DNA of 64,000 nt. Source: JBBBNV01 sp037137075. Its GTDB lineage: Bacteria; Bacillota; Bacilli; Paenibacillales; NBRC-103111. The translations under genes and the position numbers were made by a program. The notes under the pieces are model-generated. The model was not told the origin of the DNA. It was given only the letters and a program-made list of their open reading frames with translations, and made no database searches. This document shows, piece after piece, positions 17,852 through 27,348 of this stretch (positions are counted from its first letter, which is position 1; each line of letters opens with the position of its first letter). The DNA lies in the NCBI RefSeq assembly GCF_037137075.1, contig NZ_JBBBNV010000012.1:1-64000 (forward strand), in the 5' to 3' direction.

Positions 17852-18940
17852 ATGGCTGAGAAAAAAGTAACGTGGCTGGAGCTGTTTTATGATTTGCTTT
17901 TTGTAGCCGCGGTGTCAAAAGCAAGCCATGTTCTGCTGCATGTTGAGCATGGCTCCTTCTCCATCGAATATTTGGCCAAATTTGTGCTGATATTCGTCCC
18001 GGTCTGGTGGGCCTGGGTCGGTGAAACGCTTTTTGTTAACCGGTTTGGACAAGATATTTTGTCACACCGGATATTCCTGAGCCTTCAATTGTTTTTCGCG
18101 TTGATTATGACGGCCAGCCTATCGGTCCATTTCGATGCCAACTATATGCCCTTCCTTTGCGGCTATCTCGGCTTAAGAGCCATGACGGCCATTCAATATT
18201 TATCATTATACAAAAAGGAAACCGGCGACAAGCGGAGGACAGCCCGGTATTTTGGGACCAGCTTCTGGATTGGGCTTGTGATTTCCGCCTGCTCCTTATT
18301 TTTCGATTCGTGGGTTCGTTATGCAGTGTTATATGCGGGCATTGTTGTAGATATTTTGCTGCCCTTAATCAGCAGGCGCATTCTAGTGAAGACCCCGATC
18401 AATACGCATCATCTATTGGAGCGGTTTTCCTTGTTCGCGCTCATTCTTCTCGGCGAATCGGTCGTCAGTATTCTCGCCGTGCTGCAGTCCGACTCATGGA
18501 CGTGGCAGTCCGTTCTGTTTGCGGCCATCACGTTTATACTTATTATCGCCATGTGGTGGCAATATTTCGATAACCTGGAGAAGAAGGTCGACAAGTCGAT
18601 TCGCACAGCCGGTCAGACCATTATATACGGCCATTTGTTCATTTATTTATCCATGTCCATGCTTGCCGCTTCCATTCAGCTGTTATTTCTGGAGCAATTG
18701 GATTATTTCGCCGGGATTTATTTTATGTTTGGCACGCTGCTGCTTTACTTTCTGTCTACTTCATTGGTGTTTAACATGTATAAGCACCGGCAGCATCGGC
18801 TGGGCTTTTCTCATTTTGCGCTGCTCCTGGGGACTGTGGGATGCTTCTTCGCGCTGGATCTCCTCTTCGTGGTTCCCAATTATCTTGTTATCGGCGAGGT
18901 CATGGCGTTCTTTATTCTGTATGCCCGCACGACAGCTTGA
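17852..18940 (+). CDS. LtrA family membrane protein
   Basis: 362-residue, very hydrophobic protein with about ten to twelve predicted helices and the family's N-terminal VTWLELFYDLLFVAAVSK motif and internal HLLERFSLFALILLGESVV motif. The family was named after a Listeria low-temperature-requirement locus, but its biochemical role is not known. AAAGGGGA Shine-Dalgarno before the ATG. It stands alone between the sensing operon and a chemoreceptor gene. Confidence 0.88.
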   Translation: MAEKKVTWLELFYDLLFVAAVSKASHVLLHVEHGSFSIEYLAKFVLIFVPVWWAWVGETLFVNRFGQDILSHRIFLSLQLFFALIMTASLSVHFDANYMPFLCGYLGLRAMTAIQYLSLYKKETGDKRRTARYFGTSFWIGLVISACSLFFDSWVRYAVLYAGIVVDILLPLISRRILVKTPINTHHLLERFSLFALILLGESVVSILAVLQSDSWTWQSVLFAAITFILIIAMWWQYFDNLEKKVDKSIRTAGQTIIYGHLFIYLSMSMLAASIQLLFLEQLDYFAGIYFMFGTLLLYFLSTSLVFNMYKHRQHRLGFSHFALLLGTVGCFFALDLLFVVPNYLVIGEVMAFFILYARTTA

Positions 18941-19117
18941 ATGTGAATTCAGGGCCGGAATGACAACAGGAGGAGTTATCTTTCATGAAATGTTAACAAT
19001 TTCGAATGAAAGTGCTGTCAAACAGACAGACAGGAAATCTATGGTTCAGGTAAAATGAATGGTAATCCGAAGGAAAGCTCGGAAGCATGGAGATTCTCAT
19101 CCTGAAGAGAGGGGCAA

Positions 19118-20869
19118 TTGAACTGCATGTCGAATCGGCTCCAACTATCTATTCAAACCAAGCTGCTTAGTACGTCCCTGCTCATTCTGCTTATCCCGAT
19201 TATTATTTTAGGCAGCGTTAGCTACGATGTTTCATCCACTGTGTCGGACTCGTTAATCGAAAAGGATTTGAGAAATGCCGTCCAATTGTCGATTGAATTG
19301 ATTCAATCGCTGGACGATTCGGTGAAGGCGGGCAGCATTACCCTGGAGGAAGCGCAGGAAAAGGTAAAAGCCTTAATGCTGGGAGCCAAGCAGGACGGCA
19401 AGCGGCCGATTAACAGCAATATTGATTTAGGGGTAAACGGCTATTTTTATGTGATGGATACACAGGGAAAGCTGCTGGCGCATCCTTTATTGGAAGGCGA
19501 AACCATTTGGGACAAGCAGACGAGTGACGGTTTCTTTTACATACAGGATTTAGTCGGCAAGGCCAAGCAGGGCGGCGGATTTACAACCTATATGTGGCCG
19601 CTGCCGGATTCGACAGCCGAGGCGAAGAAAATTGTGTACGCTGATCTGGATTCCCGCTGGAACTGGGTTGTGGCGGCAGGCTCTTACATGCAGGATTACA
19701 ACGAAGGCCAGCGGCAGATTTTTAAAACCATTCTGGTTACGCTTGCTTCATGCGTTGTAATCGGCGGTGCGCTGCTTATCTTATTTGCAAGGCATATCTC
19801 CAAGCCGCTCGTTCGGTTGGAGCATCAGGCGGAACGCATCTCCGGCGGGGATTTGACGATGGAGGATTTGCGCGTACCGAACCGGGATGAGATTGGCCGG
19901 CTGGCTGCTTCCTTTAATGAGATGAAGCGGCACCTGCGCGAGCTTGTTTCGCAGGCCTCCGATAGCTCCGATGTGGTGAGCGCTGCTTCCGGCCAGCTGT
20001 CTCAGTCTTTGGCGGACATGACGCAGGCGGCGGATAGCATTACGCTAGCCGTACAGGATGTTGCCAAAGGAACGGATACCCACGCTCAAAGCGTGCTGGA
20101 AAGCGCACGGGCCATGGAGGAGCTGTCCGCCGGTATCCAGCACGTGGCTACCAGCTCCTCGGACGCCTTCGATTTGTCGGAGGACGCCGTCCGCCATTCC
20201 GAGCAGGGCAACGAGCACATTCAGCAAACGACAGCGCAAATGAATGCGGTACGGCTCACCATGAACGATTTGTCCGGAACCGTCAAGCTGCTGGAGGAGC
20301 GCTCCCGGGAAATCGGGGATATCATTTCCATGATTCATGAGATTTCAAACCAGACCAATCTGCTTGCCCTGAATGCGTCTATTGAAGCAGCGCGGGCCGG
20401 AGAGCAGGGGAAAGGCTTCGCCGTAGTTGCGAGTGAAGTGAAGAAGCTGGCGGAGCGCTCGAAGCATTCGGCGGAGCAGGTCACTGGGCTGATTGGCGCG
20501 ATTCAGGCGGACATTACGCGAGCCGTCGCAGCCATGGAGCAGGGAGACCGGGAAGTGGAGCAGGGGATGGATACCCTTCAGGTAACGGGGGAGGCGTTCC
20601 GCCAAATTCATACGTCGGTCAAGCAGGTGCTGAATCAAGTGCAGGAGGCTTCGGCGGTTGCCCAGCAGATGGCGGCGACATCCCAGCAAATTATGGCCTC
20701 TCTGAACGAAATGGAGCATTCCGCCCACATGTCCGCCTCCTCTGTCCAGACGGTATCCGCTTCTACGGAAGAACAGCTCGCGAGTATTTCGGGTATCGCA
20801 GGATCGGCCAGCCTGCTGGGCACGATGGCGGAGCGGCTGCGTCAGGTGATTCATAAGTTTAAGGTATAG
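19118..20869 (+). CDS. Methyl-accepting chemotaxis protein with Cache sensor
   Basis: Chemoreceptor of 583 residues. Helix 1 (about 15-37), an outside single-Cache sensor with the NGYFYVMDTQGKLLAHPLLEG signature, helix 2 (about 208-230), HAMP, and a cytoplasmic coiled-coil hairpin with the invariant tip EISNQTNLLALNASIEAARAGEQGKGFAVVA. TTG at 19118 follows AGAGAGGGG closely; ATG at 19127 is also possible. Small organic acids are common ligands of this Cache type, but the ligand here is unknown. Confidence 0.92.
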   Translation: MNCMSNRLQLSIQTKLLSTSLLILLIPIIILGSVSYDVSSTVSDSLIEKDLRNAVQLSIELIQSLDDSVKAGSITLEEAQEKVKALMLGAKQDGKRPINSNIDLGVNGYFYVMDTQGKLLAHPLLEGETIWDKQTSDGFFYIQDLVGKAKQGGGFTTYMWPLPDSTAEAKKIVYADLDSRWNWVVAAGSYMQDYNEGQRQIFKTILVTLASCVVIGGALLILFARHISKPLVRLEHQAERISGGDLTMEDLRVPNRDEIGRLAASFNEMKRHLRELVSQASDSSDVVSAASGQLSQSLADMTQAADSITLAVQDVAKGTDTHAQSVLESARAMEELSAGIQHVATSSSDAFDLSEDAVRHSEQGNEHIQQTTAQMNAVRLTMNDLSGTVKLLEERSREIGDIISMIHEISNQTNLLALNASIEAARAGEQGKGFAVVASEVKKLAERSKHSAEQVTGLIGAIQADITRAVAAMEQGDREVEQGMDTLQVTGEAFRQIHTSVKQVLNQVQEASAVAQQMAATSQQIMASLNEMEHSAHMSASSVQTVSASTEEQLASISGIAGSASLLGTMAERLRQVIHKFKV

Positions 20870-20875
20870 CCATCC

Positions 20876-20938
20876 TGCGGTCGACTGACCGCCGTCCTGC
20901 AGCAAAGCGCCGCGCGCCGGGAGCTGCGTGCGGTGCGG
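20876..20938 (+). repeat. 63-bp dispersed hairpin repeat, copy B
   Basis: Begins TGCGGTCGACTGACC just 6 nt after the chemoreceptor stop codon and ends in the CGCCGCGCGC / GCGTGCGGTG stem with loop CGGGAGCT. The two substitutions in the stem arms are compensated by or tolerated as G-U pairs, so the hairpin is kept although the sequence has drifted. Confidence 0.8.
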
Positions 20939-21019
20939 AAGAGGCGCGGGAGCTTCCTTTGATGCTTTACGCGTTGCACTCCAGCACGAGAGCGCAGAGG
21001 GAATCGCGATGAAACCCTA

Positions 21020-21072
21020 AGCCCGTACACACAAAACAGTCATAGCGATGTTTTGTGTGTACCGGGCTTTTT
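21020..21072 (+). terminator. Terminator upstream of mglB
   Basis: Stem of about 19 bp (21020-21038 with 21049-21068) with one bulge, followed by five T. It closes off the chemoreceptor gene before the mgl promoter region. Confidence 0.85.
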
Positions 21073-21213
21073 ACTGTGCGCAGGTGGGGGACGATTCGGA
21101 AAGTGGTGAGAATTTTTATAGAAAACAGGAGAATATTGAATTCGCTTTCATTGGAGAACCCGGCATAATAACAGTGTAAGCAGGACCAATGATAAAAAAA
21201 TGGAGGTCGAAGC

Positions 21214-22299
21214 ATGAAAAAGAAAATTGCTCTTCTGACGCTTGCTGCGGTAATGCTGACAGCGGCAGGTTGCGCCAATTCCGGTGGAAGCACAACACAA
21301 AAGGAAGGCGCAAGCGGTACCGCTACACCAGCTCCGAGCGCTCAAGCGCCCGCCTCGGCTGCGAAGAAGGACGTCAGCATCGGTGTCGCCATTTATAAAT
21401 TCGATGATACGTTTATGACGGGCGTACGCAACGCCATCTCGGCCGCGGCGGAAGGCAAAGCCAAGGTTGATATCGTCGACAGCCAAAACTCCCAGCCGAC
21501 CCAAAACGATAAAGTCGATTTGTTCATCACCAAAAAAGTGAACGCCCTGGCGATTAATGCGGTCGATCGGACAGCCGCGGGCGTCATTATCGACAAAGCG
21601 AAAAAGGCCGATATTCCGGTCGTATTCTTTAACCGGGAGCCGATGGCGGACGACATGAAGAAATGGGATAAGGTGTACTATGTCGGCGCCAAGGCCGAGC
21701 AATCCGGCACGATGGAGGGCCAGCTCATCGTCGATTATTTCAAGGCACATCCCGAAGCGGATAAAAACAAGGATGGCGTCATTCAGTACGTGATGCTGAA
21801 GGGCGAGCCGGGCCACCAGGATGCCGAGCTGCGCACGAAGTTTTCCGTAGAGGCGATGCAGGCGGGAGGCTTCAAGGTGGAGAAGGTAGCGGAAGATACG
21901 GCTATGTGGGATCGGGTTAAGGGCCAGGAGAAAATGGCGGCGTTCCTCGCGGCCAACGAAGCCAAAATCGAGGCCGTTCTCGCGAACAACGACGACATGG
22001 CGCTGGGCGCGATCGAGGCGCTCAAAGCCAAGGGCTATTTCAAGGACGGCAAGTATATGCCGGTTGTCGGCGTTGATGCCACAGCTCCGGCGCTGAAAGC
22101 GCTGGAGGAGGGGACCTTGCTCGGCACCGTGCTCAATGATGCCAAGAACCAAGGGAAAGCCACGCTGAACCTGTCGGCTGCGCTGGCCCAAGGTCAAGCT
22201 CCGGGCAAGGATACGGTCGGCTATGACATTACCGACGGCAAATACATTTGGGTTCCTTACAAAAAAATCACAAAAGAAAACATGAATGACGCCAAGTAA
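21214..22299 (+). CDS. mglB: Galactose/glucose-binding lipoprotein
   Basis: Extracellular binding component of a galactose/methyl-galactoside ABC importer, 361 residues. Signal peptide with lipobox TAAGC (Cys20), an Ala/Ser/Thr/Pro linker, then a type 1 binding fold with characteristic MglB pieces: IYKFDDTFM, VFFNREP, KGEPGHQDAELRT, NNDDMALGAIEALKA, VVGVDATAPAL. Good Shine-Dalgarno (TGGAGGT) before the ATG. It may also present sugar to chemoreceptors, as MglB does in enteric bacteria; the MCP-CheW-CheA genes directly downstream make that worth considering. Confidence 0.95.
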   Translation: MKKKIALLTLAAVMLTAAGCANSGGSTTQKEGASGTATPAPSAQAPASAAKKDVSIGVAIYKFDDTFMTGVRNAISAAAEGKAKVDIVDSQNSQPTQNDKVDLFITKKVNALAINAVDRTAAGVIIDKAKKADIPVVFFNREPMADDMKKWDKVYYVGAKAEQSGTMEGQLIVDYFKAHPEADKNKDGVIQYVMLKGEPGHQDAELRTKFSVEAMQAGGFKVEKVAEDTAMWDRVKGQEKMAAFLAANEAKIEAVLANNDDMALGAIEALKAKGYFKDGKYMPVVGVDATAPALKALEEGTLLGTVLNDAKNQGKATLNLSAALAQGQAPGKDTVGYDITDGKYIWVPYKKITKENMNDAK

Positions 22300-22395
22300 A
22301 CGGTCCTTGGGATGGAGGGGCGGCGCAGGCGGCCCCTTGCTCCCAAAACGCAAGACAGGAGCTTGATTAGAAGCACAGCTGCAGGGGGAATGGGC

Positions 22396-23913
22396 ATGAA
22401 GGAGAACGGCTATGTACTGGAGATGAACCATATATCCAAGTCGTTTCCCGGCGTCAAGGCACTGGACGATGCGAATCTGAAGGTGCGTCCGGGTACTGTA
22501 CACGCATTAATGGGGGAAAACGGCGCGGGAAAATCTACACTCATGAAATGCTTGTTCGGCATGTATAAGCCGGACGAAGGCGACATCGTGCTGGACGGCC
22601 GGAAGGTCGATATTCCCGATTCCAAGGCGGCGCTGGACCTGGGGGTCTCCATGATTCATCAGGAGCTGCACCCCGTTCCTTTCCGGAACGTCATGGAGAA
22701 CATTTGGCTCGGGCGCTTTCCCGAGAAAGGCTTCGGTCCGTTCCGGTTCATCGATCACAAACGGATGCTTCGCGATACGAAAGCACTGCTGCACGATTTG
22801 GAGCTTGATATTGATCCGCATACCATTGTAGGCACGTTGTCCGTTTCCAAGGTACAGTCATTAGAAATCGCCAAAGCGGTTTCGTTTCATTCCAAGGTCA
22901 TCGTTATGGATGAGCCGACCTCCTCCTTAACCGGCAATGAGGTGGAGCAGCTGTTCAAAATTATACACGGCTTGAAAAGCCGGGGTGTCGCCATTATTTA
23001 CATTTCCCACAAAATGGAGGAGATTCTGCAAATCTCCGATGACGTGACGATTATGCGGGATGGGAAATATATCGGCACTTGGGCCGCTTCCGGCCTTACT
23101 ACCGATATGATTATTTCCCGGATGGTCGGCCGCGATTTGACTCAGAGATTCCCGCAGCGCACGAATGTGCCCGGCGATGTCATATTGAAGGTGGAGGGCT
23201 TGACCTCCCCGTTCCCCCGTTCGTTCCAGAATGTATCCTTCGAGCTGCGAAAGGGTGAGATTCTGGGTCTGGGCGGTCTGGTCGGGGCGCAGCGTACGGA
23301 GCTGATCGAGGCGCTGTTCGGCCTGCGCTCGGTTCAAGCGGGAAGCATCCGGCTGCACGGCAAGCCCGTGCGGATTAAATCTCCTCTTGATGCCAAAAAG
23401 CATAAGCTGGCGCTGCTGACGGAGGAACGCCGGGTCACCGGAATATTCCCGGTGCTGTCCGTGCAGGAGAACACCCTCATCGCCAGTCTGGATAAGTATT
23501 TGAATCCGCTGCGCCTGCTGGATGAGGTGAAGGGACGCGCCGACGTGGAGCGGAGCATCGAAACCCTCCGCGTGAAGACACCTTCCGCAAAAGCGCTGAT
23601 CAAGAACTTGTCCGGCGGCAATCAGCAGAAGGTGCTGCTGGCCAGATGGCTGCTGACCGATCCGGATATTTTGCTGCTGGACGAACCTACACGCGGAATT
23701 GATGTCGGCGCCAAATTCGAGATTTATACGCTCATTGCCGATTTGGCCAAGCAGGGCAAAAGCATTATCATGATTTCCTCGGAGATGCCGGAGCTGCTCG
23801 GCATGTCCGATCGGGTGATGGTCATGTGTGAAGGCCGGCTTTCCGGAATTTTGGAGGGCACTGAGGCGACCGAGCAGGAGGTTATGCGGCTTGCAACCAA
23901 GTTTTTGGCATGA
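22396..23913 (+). CDS. mglA: Galactose/methyl-galactoside import ATPase
   Basis: Cytoplasmic ATPase of 505 residues with two tandem ATPase domains, as in all MglA/RbsA proteins. The first domain has Walker A GENGAGKST and Walker B VIVMDEPTSSL with a weak signature (LSVSKVQSLEIAKA). The second lacks a true Walker A (GLVGAQRTELIEALFG) but has LSGGNQQKVLLARWL and LLLDEPTRGIDVGAK. The ATG at 22396 sits 7 nt after AGGGGG; the frame is open to 22312 but without a ribosome site. Confidence 0.95.
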   Translation: MKENGYVLEMNHISKSFPGVKALDDANLKVRPGTVHALMGENGAGKSTLMKCLFGMYKPDEGDIVLDGRKVDIPDSKAALDLGVSMIHQELHPVPFRNVMENIWLGRFPEKGFGPFRFIDHKRMLRDTKALLHDLELDIDPHTIVGTLSVSKVQSLEIAKAVSFHSKVIVMDEPTSSLTGNEVEQLFKIIHGLKSRGVAIIYISHKMEEILQISDDVTIMRDGKYIGTWAASGLTTDMIISRMVGRDLTQRFPQRTNVPGDVILKVEGLTSPFPRSFQNVSFELRKGEILGLGGLVGAQRTELIEALFGLRSVQAGSIRLHGKPVRIKSPLDAKKHKLALLTEERRVTGIFPVLSVQENTLIASLDKYLNPLRLLDEVKGRADVERSIETLRVKTPSAKALIKNLSGGNQQKVLLARWLLTDPDILLLDEPTRGIDVGAKFEIYTLIADLAKQGKSIIMISSEMPELLGMSDRVMVMCEGRLSGILEGTEATEQEVMRLATKFLA

Positions 23914-23931
23914 TGAGGGAGGAACTCAAGG

Positions 23932-24978
23932 ATGAACAGCCCAGTAGTCGAAAGAACAAATAAGCCTGGCCTCGATAAAATAAAGCACTTTTTGACACAG
24001 AACGCCATTTACATCGTCCTGGTCGTGCTTATCGCGGGCATTGCCATGTCCGATCCGAACTTCTTATCCATCACCGCACTTCGGGATATTCTGCTTCAAA
24101 ATTCAACACGGGCCATTATCGCACTGGGGGCCGCCTTTATCCTGATTACCGGCGGCACGGACTTGTCCTCTGGCCGTGTCGTCGGACTGACGGCCGTGAT
24201 ATCGGCCTCCATGCTGCAAATCGAAGAGTACCCCCGCCGGTTTTTCCCGGACCTCGGGCAGCTGCCGCTGTGGGTTCCCGTCGTGCTGGCTGTTCTGGCC
24301 GGATTGCTGGTCGGCCTCATTAACGGCATTATCGTGGCGCGCTTTCACGTTCCGCCGTTTATCGCCACGCTGGGGACCATGGTCATCGTTTATGGAGCGA
24401 ACTCGCTCTACTTCGATATGAAGCCGAACGAGTCACAGCCGATTGGCGGCTTGCGCGAGGACTTCACCACTTGGTTCGGTACCGGATTTATCGGCCCGAA
24501 CGGCCCGTACTCGGTGCCATACATCGTCATTATCGCTATCGTGATCTCATGTCTGGTATGGGTGATCTTCAACAAAACCCGCCTGGGCAAAAATATGTAC
24601 GCCATCGGCGGGAATATGCAGGCCGCCAAGGTGTCCGGCATCAATGTGGGCCGCAATCTGATTTACATTTATTCTATCGCCGGAGCGCTGTATGGTCTGG
24701 CGGGCGTACTGGAGGCCGGTCGTACCGGCGGTGCGACCAACAACTATGGGAACATGTATGAGCTGGACGCGATTGCCGCCTGTGTAGTCGGAGGCGTGTC
24801 CACAGCCGGCGGTGTCGGCACGGTGCCGGGTATTTTGGCCGGGGTGCTCATTTTCGGTGTCATCAACTATGGCTTGACCTTCATCGGTGTCAGCCCGTAT
24901 TGGCAGCTTATCATTAAAGGGCTGATTATTGTGGCGGCCGTTGCCTTCGACATTCGGAAATATATTGCCAAGAAGTAA
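23932..24978 (+). CDS. mglC: Galactose/methyl-galactoside permease
   Basis: Membrane permease of 348 residues in the BPD_transp_2 (ribose/galactose) family, about nine to ten helices. Signature segments include ILITGGTDLSSGRVVGLTA near the N-terminus, VPPFIATLGTMVIVYG, and the GGVSTAGGVGTVPGILAGVL stretch late in the protein. Starts 18 nt after mglA, in the same operon, with GAGGGAGGAA as ribosome site. The operon ends at the terminator at 25019. Confidence 0.95.
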   Translation: MNSPVVERTNKPGLDKIKHFLTQNAIYIVLVVLIAGIAMSDPNFLSITALRDILLQNSTRAIIALGAAFILITGGTDLSSGRVVGLTAVISASMLQIEEYPRRFFPDLGQLPLWVPVVLAVLAGLLVGLINGIIVARFHVPPFIATLGTMVIVYGANSLYFDMKPNESQPIGGLREDFTTWFGTGFIGPNGPYSVPYIVIIAIVISCLVWVIFNKTRLGKNMYAIGGNMQAAKVSGINVGRNLIYIYSIAGALYGLAGVLEAGRTGGATNNYGNMYELDAIAACVVGGVSTAGGVGTVPGILAGVLIFGVINYGLTFIGVSPYWQLIIKGLIIVAAVAFDIRKYIAKK

Positions 24979-25018
24979 ACATCCTTTTATTTGCAATAAG
25001 GAGATAACTTGTCAGTAT

Positions 25019-25059
25019 GCTGCTTGACCGGATTGGCACGTCCGGCAAGCAGCTTTTTT
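25019..25059 (+). terminator. Terminator of the mgl operon
   Basis: GCTGCTTG-A-CCGGA / TCCGG-CAAGCAGC stem followed by six T. The rest of the 24979-25318 gap holds only A/T-rich promoter-like DNA for the next chemoreceptor gene. Confidence 0.9.
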
Positions 25060-25318
25060 CGTATATCTTATGTTTTGAAGGGGTTTGCCCAAAGTTCATG
25101 TATCTTCAAAATATACCAATCGATTCGACACTATCTTTGAAAAATCTACAAAAACCGCATTCCGATTCAGTAGACAAGGTGTTATATTGAACCTAAATAC
25201 CTAGTTTTCAAGCAGATGGTTACGGAGGAAAATACTTATTTGTTAAATTCCTTATACAGGCATTTGGCAAATATCAACATAAATGTGCATTGATAACATT
25301 AAAGGGAGCGAGAGGAAC

Positions 25319-26890
25319 ATGAAATTGACCATCCGCATGAAGCTGTTAGGCAGTTTTTTATTAATTATCGCGCTGTTGATTACGGTAGGCGTACTGGCAA
25401 TGACCCGCATGAACTCTCTGCAGTCCACCGCATCGGATATTCAGAACAATTGGCTGCCCAGTATCATTCTGATTCAAACGATGAAGGATGATATTGCTAC
25501 CGTTCGTGTGACGGCGCTTACCATGCTGGTGGAACAGGAACAGGAGAAGCTCAGGGGATTACAAAAAACGTGGGACGAGGCCTCCTCCCGCTTGAAAAGT
25601 TCACTTCAGAAATACACAGCCCTGATCAGCTCGCCGGAGGAGCGGGGGATTTTTGAATCGGTTAATAAAAATGTGGAGCAGTATCTCGTGCTTTCTCAGC
25701 AGGTAGCCAAGGCTGCGGGAGAGAATAATGACGAGCTGAGCCGGGAGCTCGCAGGCCAGAGCCAAAGGCTGTATCAAAGCGGTCTGGACGATTTGAACCG
25801 ACTGATCGAGCTGAACCAGAATAGCGGTAAAATCGCGGCGGATGAGGCAGTCAAAGGCAACAACTCCGGGCAACTGCTTATTCTTATTGTTGGCGTGCTG
25901 GCAACGATTATCGGTATTGGCCTGGCGCTGTATATTTCCCAAGGCATCTCGACATCGGTGGCCCGTGTAGTCTCCGTGGTCTCCAAAGCGTCCCAAGGCA
26001 ATTTCCGCGACTCCGTAGAGGTTCGTACCCGAGATGAAATCGGCCTGCTGGCTGCATCGTTTAATGAAATGCTGTCCAATCTTCGCGCTTTAATCAGCCA
26101 AATTATTTCTTCCTCGCAAAATGTTGCAGCAGCGTCGCAGCAAATTTCAGCCACAACGGAGGAGATTGCAAGCGGAAGCTCCAGCCAGGCGAACTCCGCC
26201 CAAACCATCAATGAGCTGTTCCAGGAGCTCTCTCGTGTTATTGATTCCGTAGCCCGTAATGCCGAGTCTGCTGCAGAAATGTCCAAAGAAGCGAGAGTCG
26301 GCGCCGAGCGGGGCACAACCGCGGTACAGGCTTCCATTCAGGGGATGCAGCAGCTCACGCAGCAAATGTCTCTGCTGGATAACGACTCCAACAAGATCGG
26401 GGAAATTATCGAGGTGATTGATGATATTGCGGAGCAGACGAATCTGCTTGCGCTGAATGCAGCCATTGAGGCAGCACGCGCAGGCGATCAAGGCCGGGGC
26501 TTTGCGGTAGTTGCCGATGAGGTGCGCAAGCTGGCGGAGCGTAGCGGAGAGGCCACGAAGCAAATCGCCAATATTATTAAAGGCATGCAGCATAACATTC
26601 AGCATAGCGTCAGCGCGGTCTCTGAAGCGACGACGTTGTCCGAGCGCACAGGCCACGCGTTCCAGGATATCGTGACCCGCGTCAACGATACGGCAATACA
26701 GGTTTCTGAAATTGCAGCGGCCAGCGAAGAGCAGGCCGCCCAGTCCGGCGAAGTTCTACGTTCGGTGGAGGCGATTGCCTCCGTCAGCCAGGAATCCGCA
26801 GCCGCGGCCGAGGAGACAGCCAGCGCATCGCAGTCCCTTGCCAGGCTGGCGGACGGGCTGAACCAGTCCGTAGCCTCCTTTAAGGTGTAG
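25319..26890 (+). CDS. Methyl-accepting chemotaxis protein with four-helix-bundle sensor
   Basis: Chemoreceptor of 523 residues. Helix 1 (about 8-30), an outside helical domain of roughly 150 residues of the 4HB_MCP type (LPSIILIQTMKDDIATVRV), helix 2 (about 190-212), HAMP with RTRDEIGLLAASFNEML, and the signalling tip DIAEQTNLLALNAAIEAARAGDQGRGFAVVADEVRKLAERS. ATG at 25319 follows AGAGG. Immediately upstream of cheW and cheA on the same strand, so probably the receptor for this local array. Confidence 0.93.
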   Translation: MKLTIRMKLLGSFLLIIALLITVGVLAMTRMNSLQSTASDIQNNWLPSIILIQTMKDDIATVRVTALTMLVEQEQEKLRGLQKTWDEASSRLKSSLQKYTALISSPEERGIFESVNKNVEQYLVLSQQVAKAAGENNDELSRELAGQSQRLYQSGLDDLNRLIELNQNSGKIAADEAVKGNNSGQLLILIVGVLATIIGIGLALYISQGISTSVARVVSVVSKASQGNFRDSVEVRTRDEIGLLAASFNEMLSNLRALISQIISSSQNVAAASQQISATTEEIASGSSSQANSAQTINELFQELSRVIDSVARNAESAAEMSKEARVGAERGTTAVQASIQGMQQLTQQMSLLDNDSNKIGEIIEVIDDIAEQTNLLALNAAIEAARAGDQGRGFAVVADEVRKLAERSGEATKQIANIIKGMQHNIQHSVSAVSEATTLSERTGHAFQDIVTRVNDTAIQVSEIAAASEEQAAQSGEVLRSVEAIASVSQESAAAAEETASASQSLARLADGLNQSVASFKV

Positions 26891-26895
26891 ACGCG

Positions 26896-27348
26896 ATGGG
26901 GAATGCGGCAGGCGCTATCAGCGAGCAATATATTGAGATCGGGCTGGAGGAGGAGCGATATGCCCTCCGCATCGAGCAAATTCAGGAAATCATCAAAATG
27001 CAGCCCGTAACGGAAATTCACTGCAATCGGCCCTTTATTAAAGGCGTTGTGAATTTACGGGGCAAAATCGTTCCGATTATTAGCCTTCGGCTGCGCTTCG
27101 GCTTGGCGGAAGGGGAGAACACCAAGCAGACCAGCATTCTTATTGTGAACAGCAGCGATGATATCGTTGGTATTGTGGTGGACCGGGTATACCGGGTGAC
27201 GACCTTTGAAGGCATTCAGCCGCCGCCGCCGCAGTTTGGCGGTATAGACAGCTCGTTTTTGGCGGGAGTCGGGCAGACGGAGGATCGTTTGGTCCATATA
27301 TTGAATCTGGAGGCCATTTTTGCGAAGGGAGGGGCTTATGGTGAATGA
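26896..27348 (+). CDS. cheW: CheW-like chemotaxis coupling protein
   Basis: 150-residue SH3-like adaptor that links receptors to CheA. It starts 5 nt after the chemoreceptor stop and overlaps the cheA start by 11 nt. The family's central motif is clear (FIKGVVNLRGKIVPIISLRLRFGL, then VDRVYRVTTFEGIQPPP). Organism-level chemotaxis may have another CheW elsewhere, so this may be a dedicated coupler for the neighbouring receptor. Confidence 0.9.
   Translation: MGNAAGAISEQYIEIGLEEERYALRIEQIQEIIKMQPVTEIHCNRPFIKGVVNLRGKIVPIISLRLRFGLAEGENTKQTSILIVNSSDDIVGIVVDRVYRVTTFEGIQPPPPQFGGIDSSFLAGVGQTEDRLVHILNLEAIFAKGGAYGE

Noticed and set aside
21148..22503. 451-codon open frame on the minus strand across mglB
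   Set aside because: Antisense shadow of mglB and the start of mglA, with no domain or start signal.
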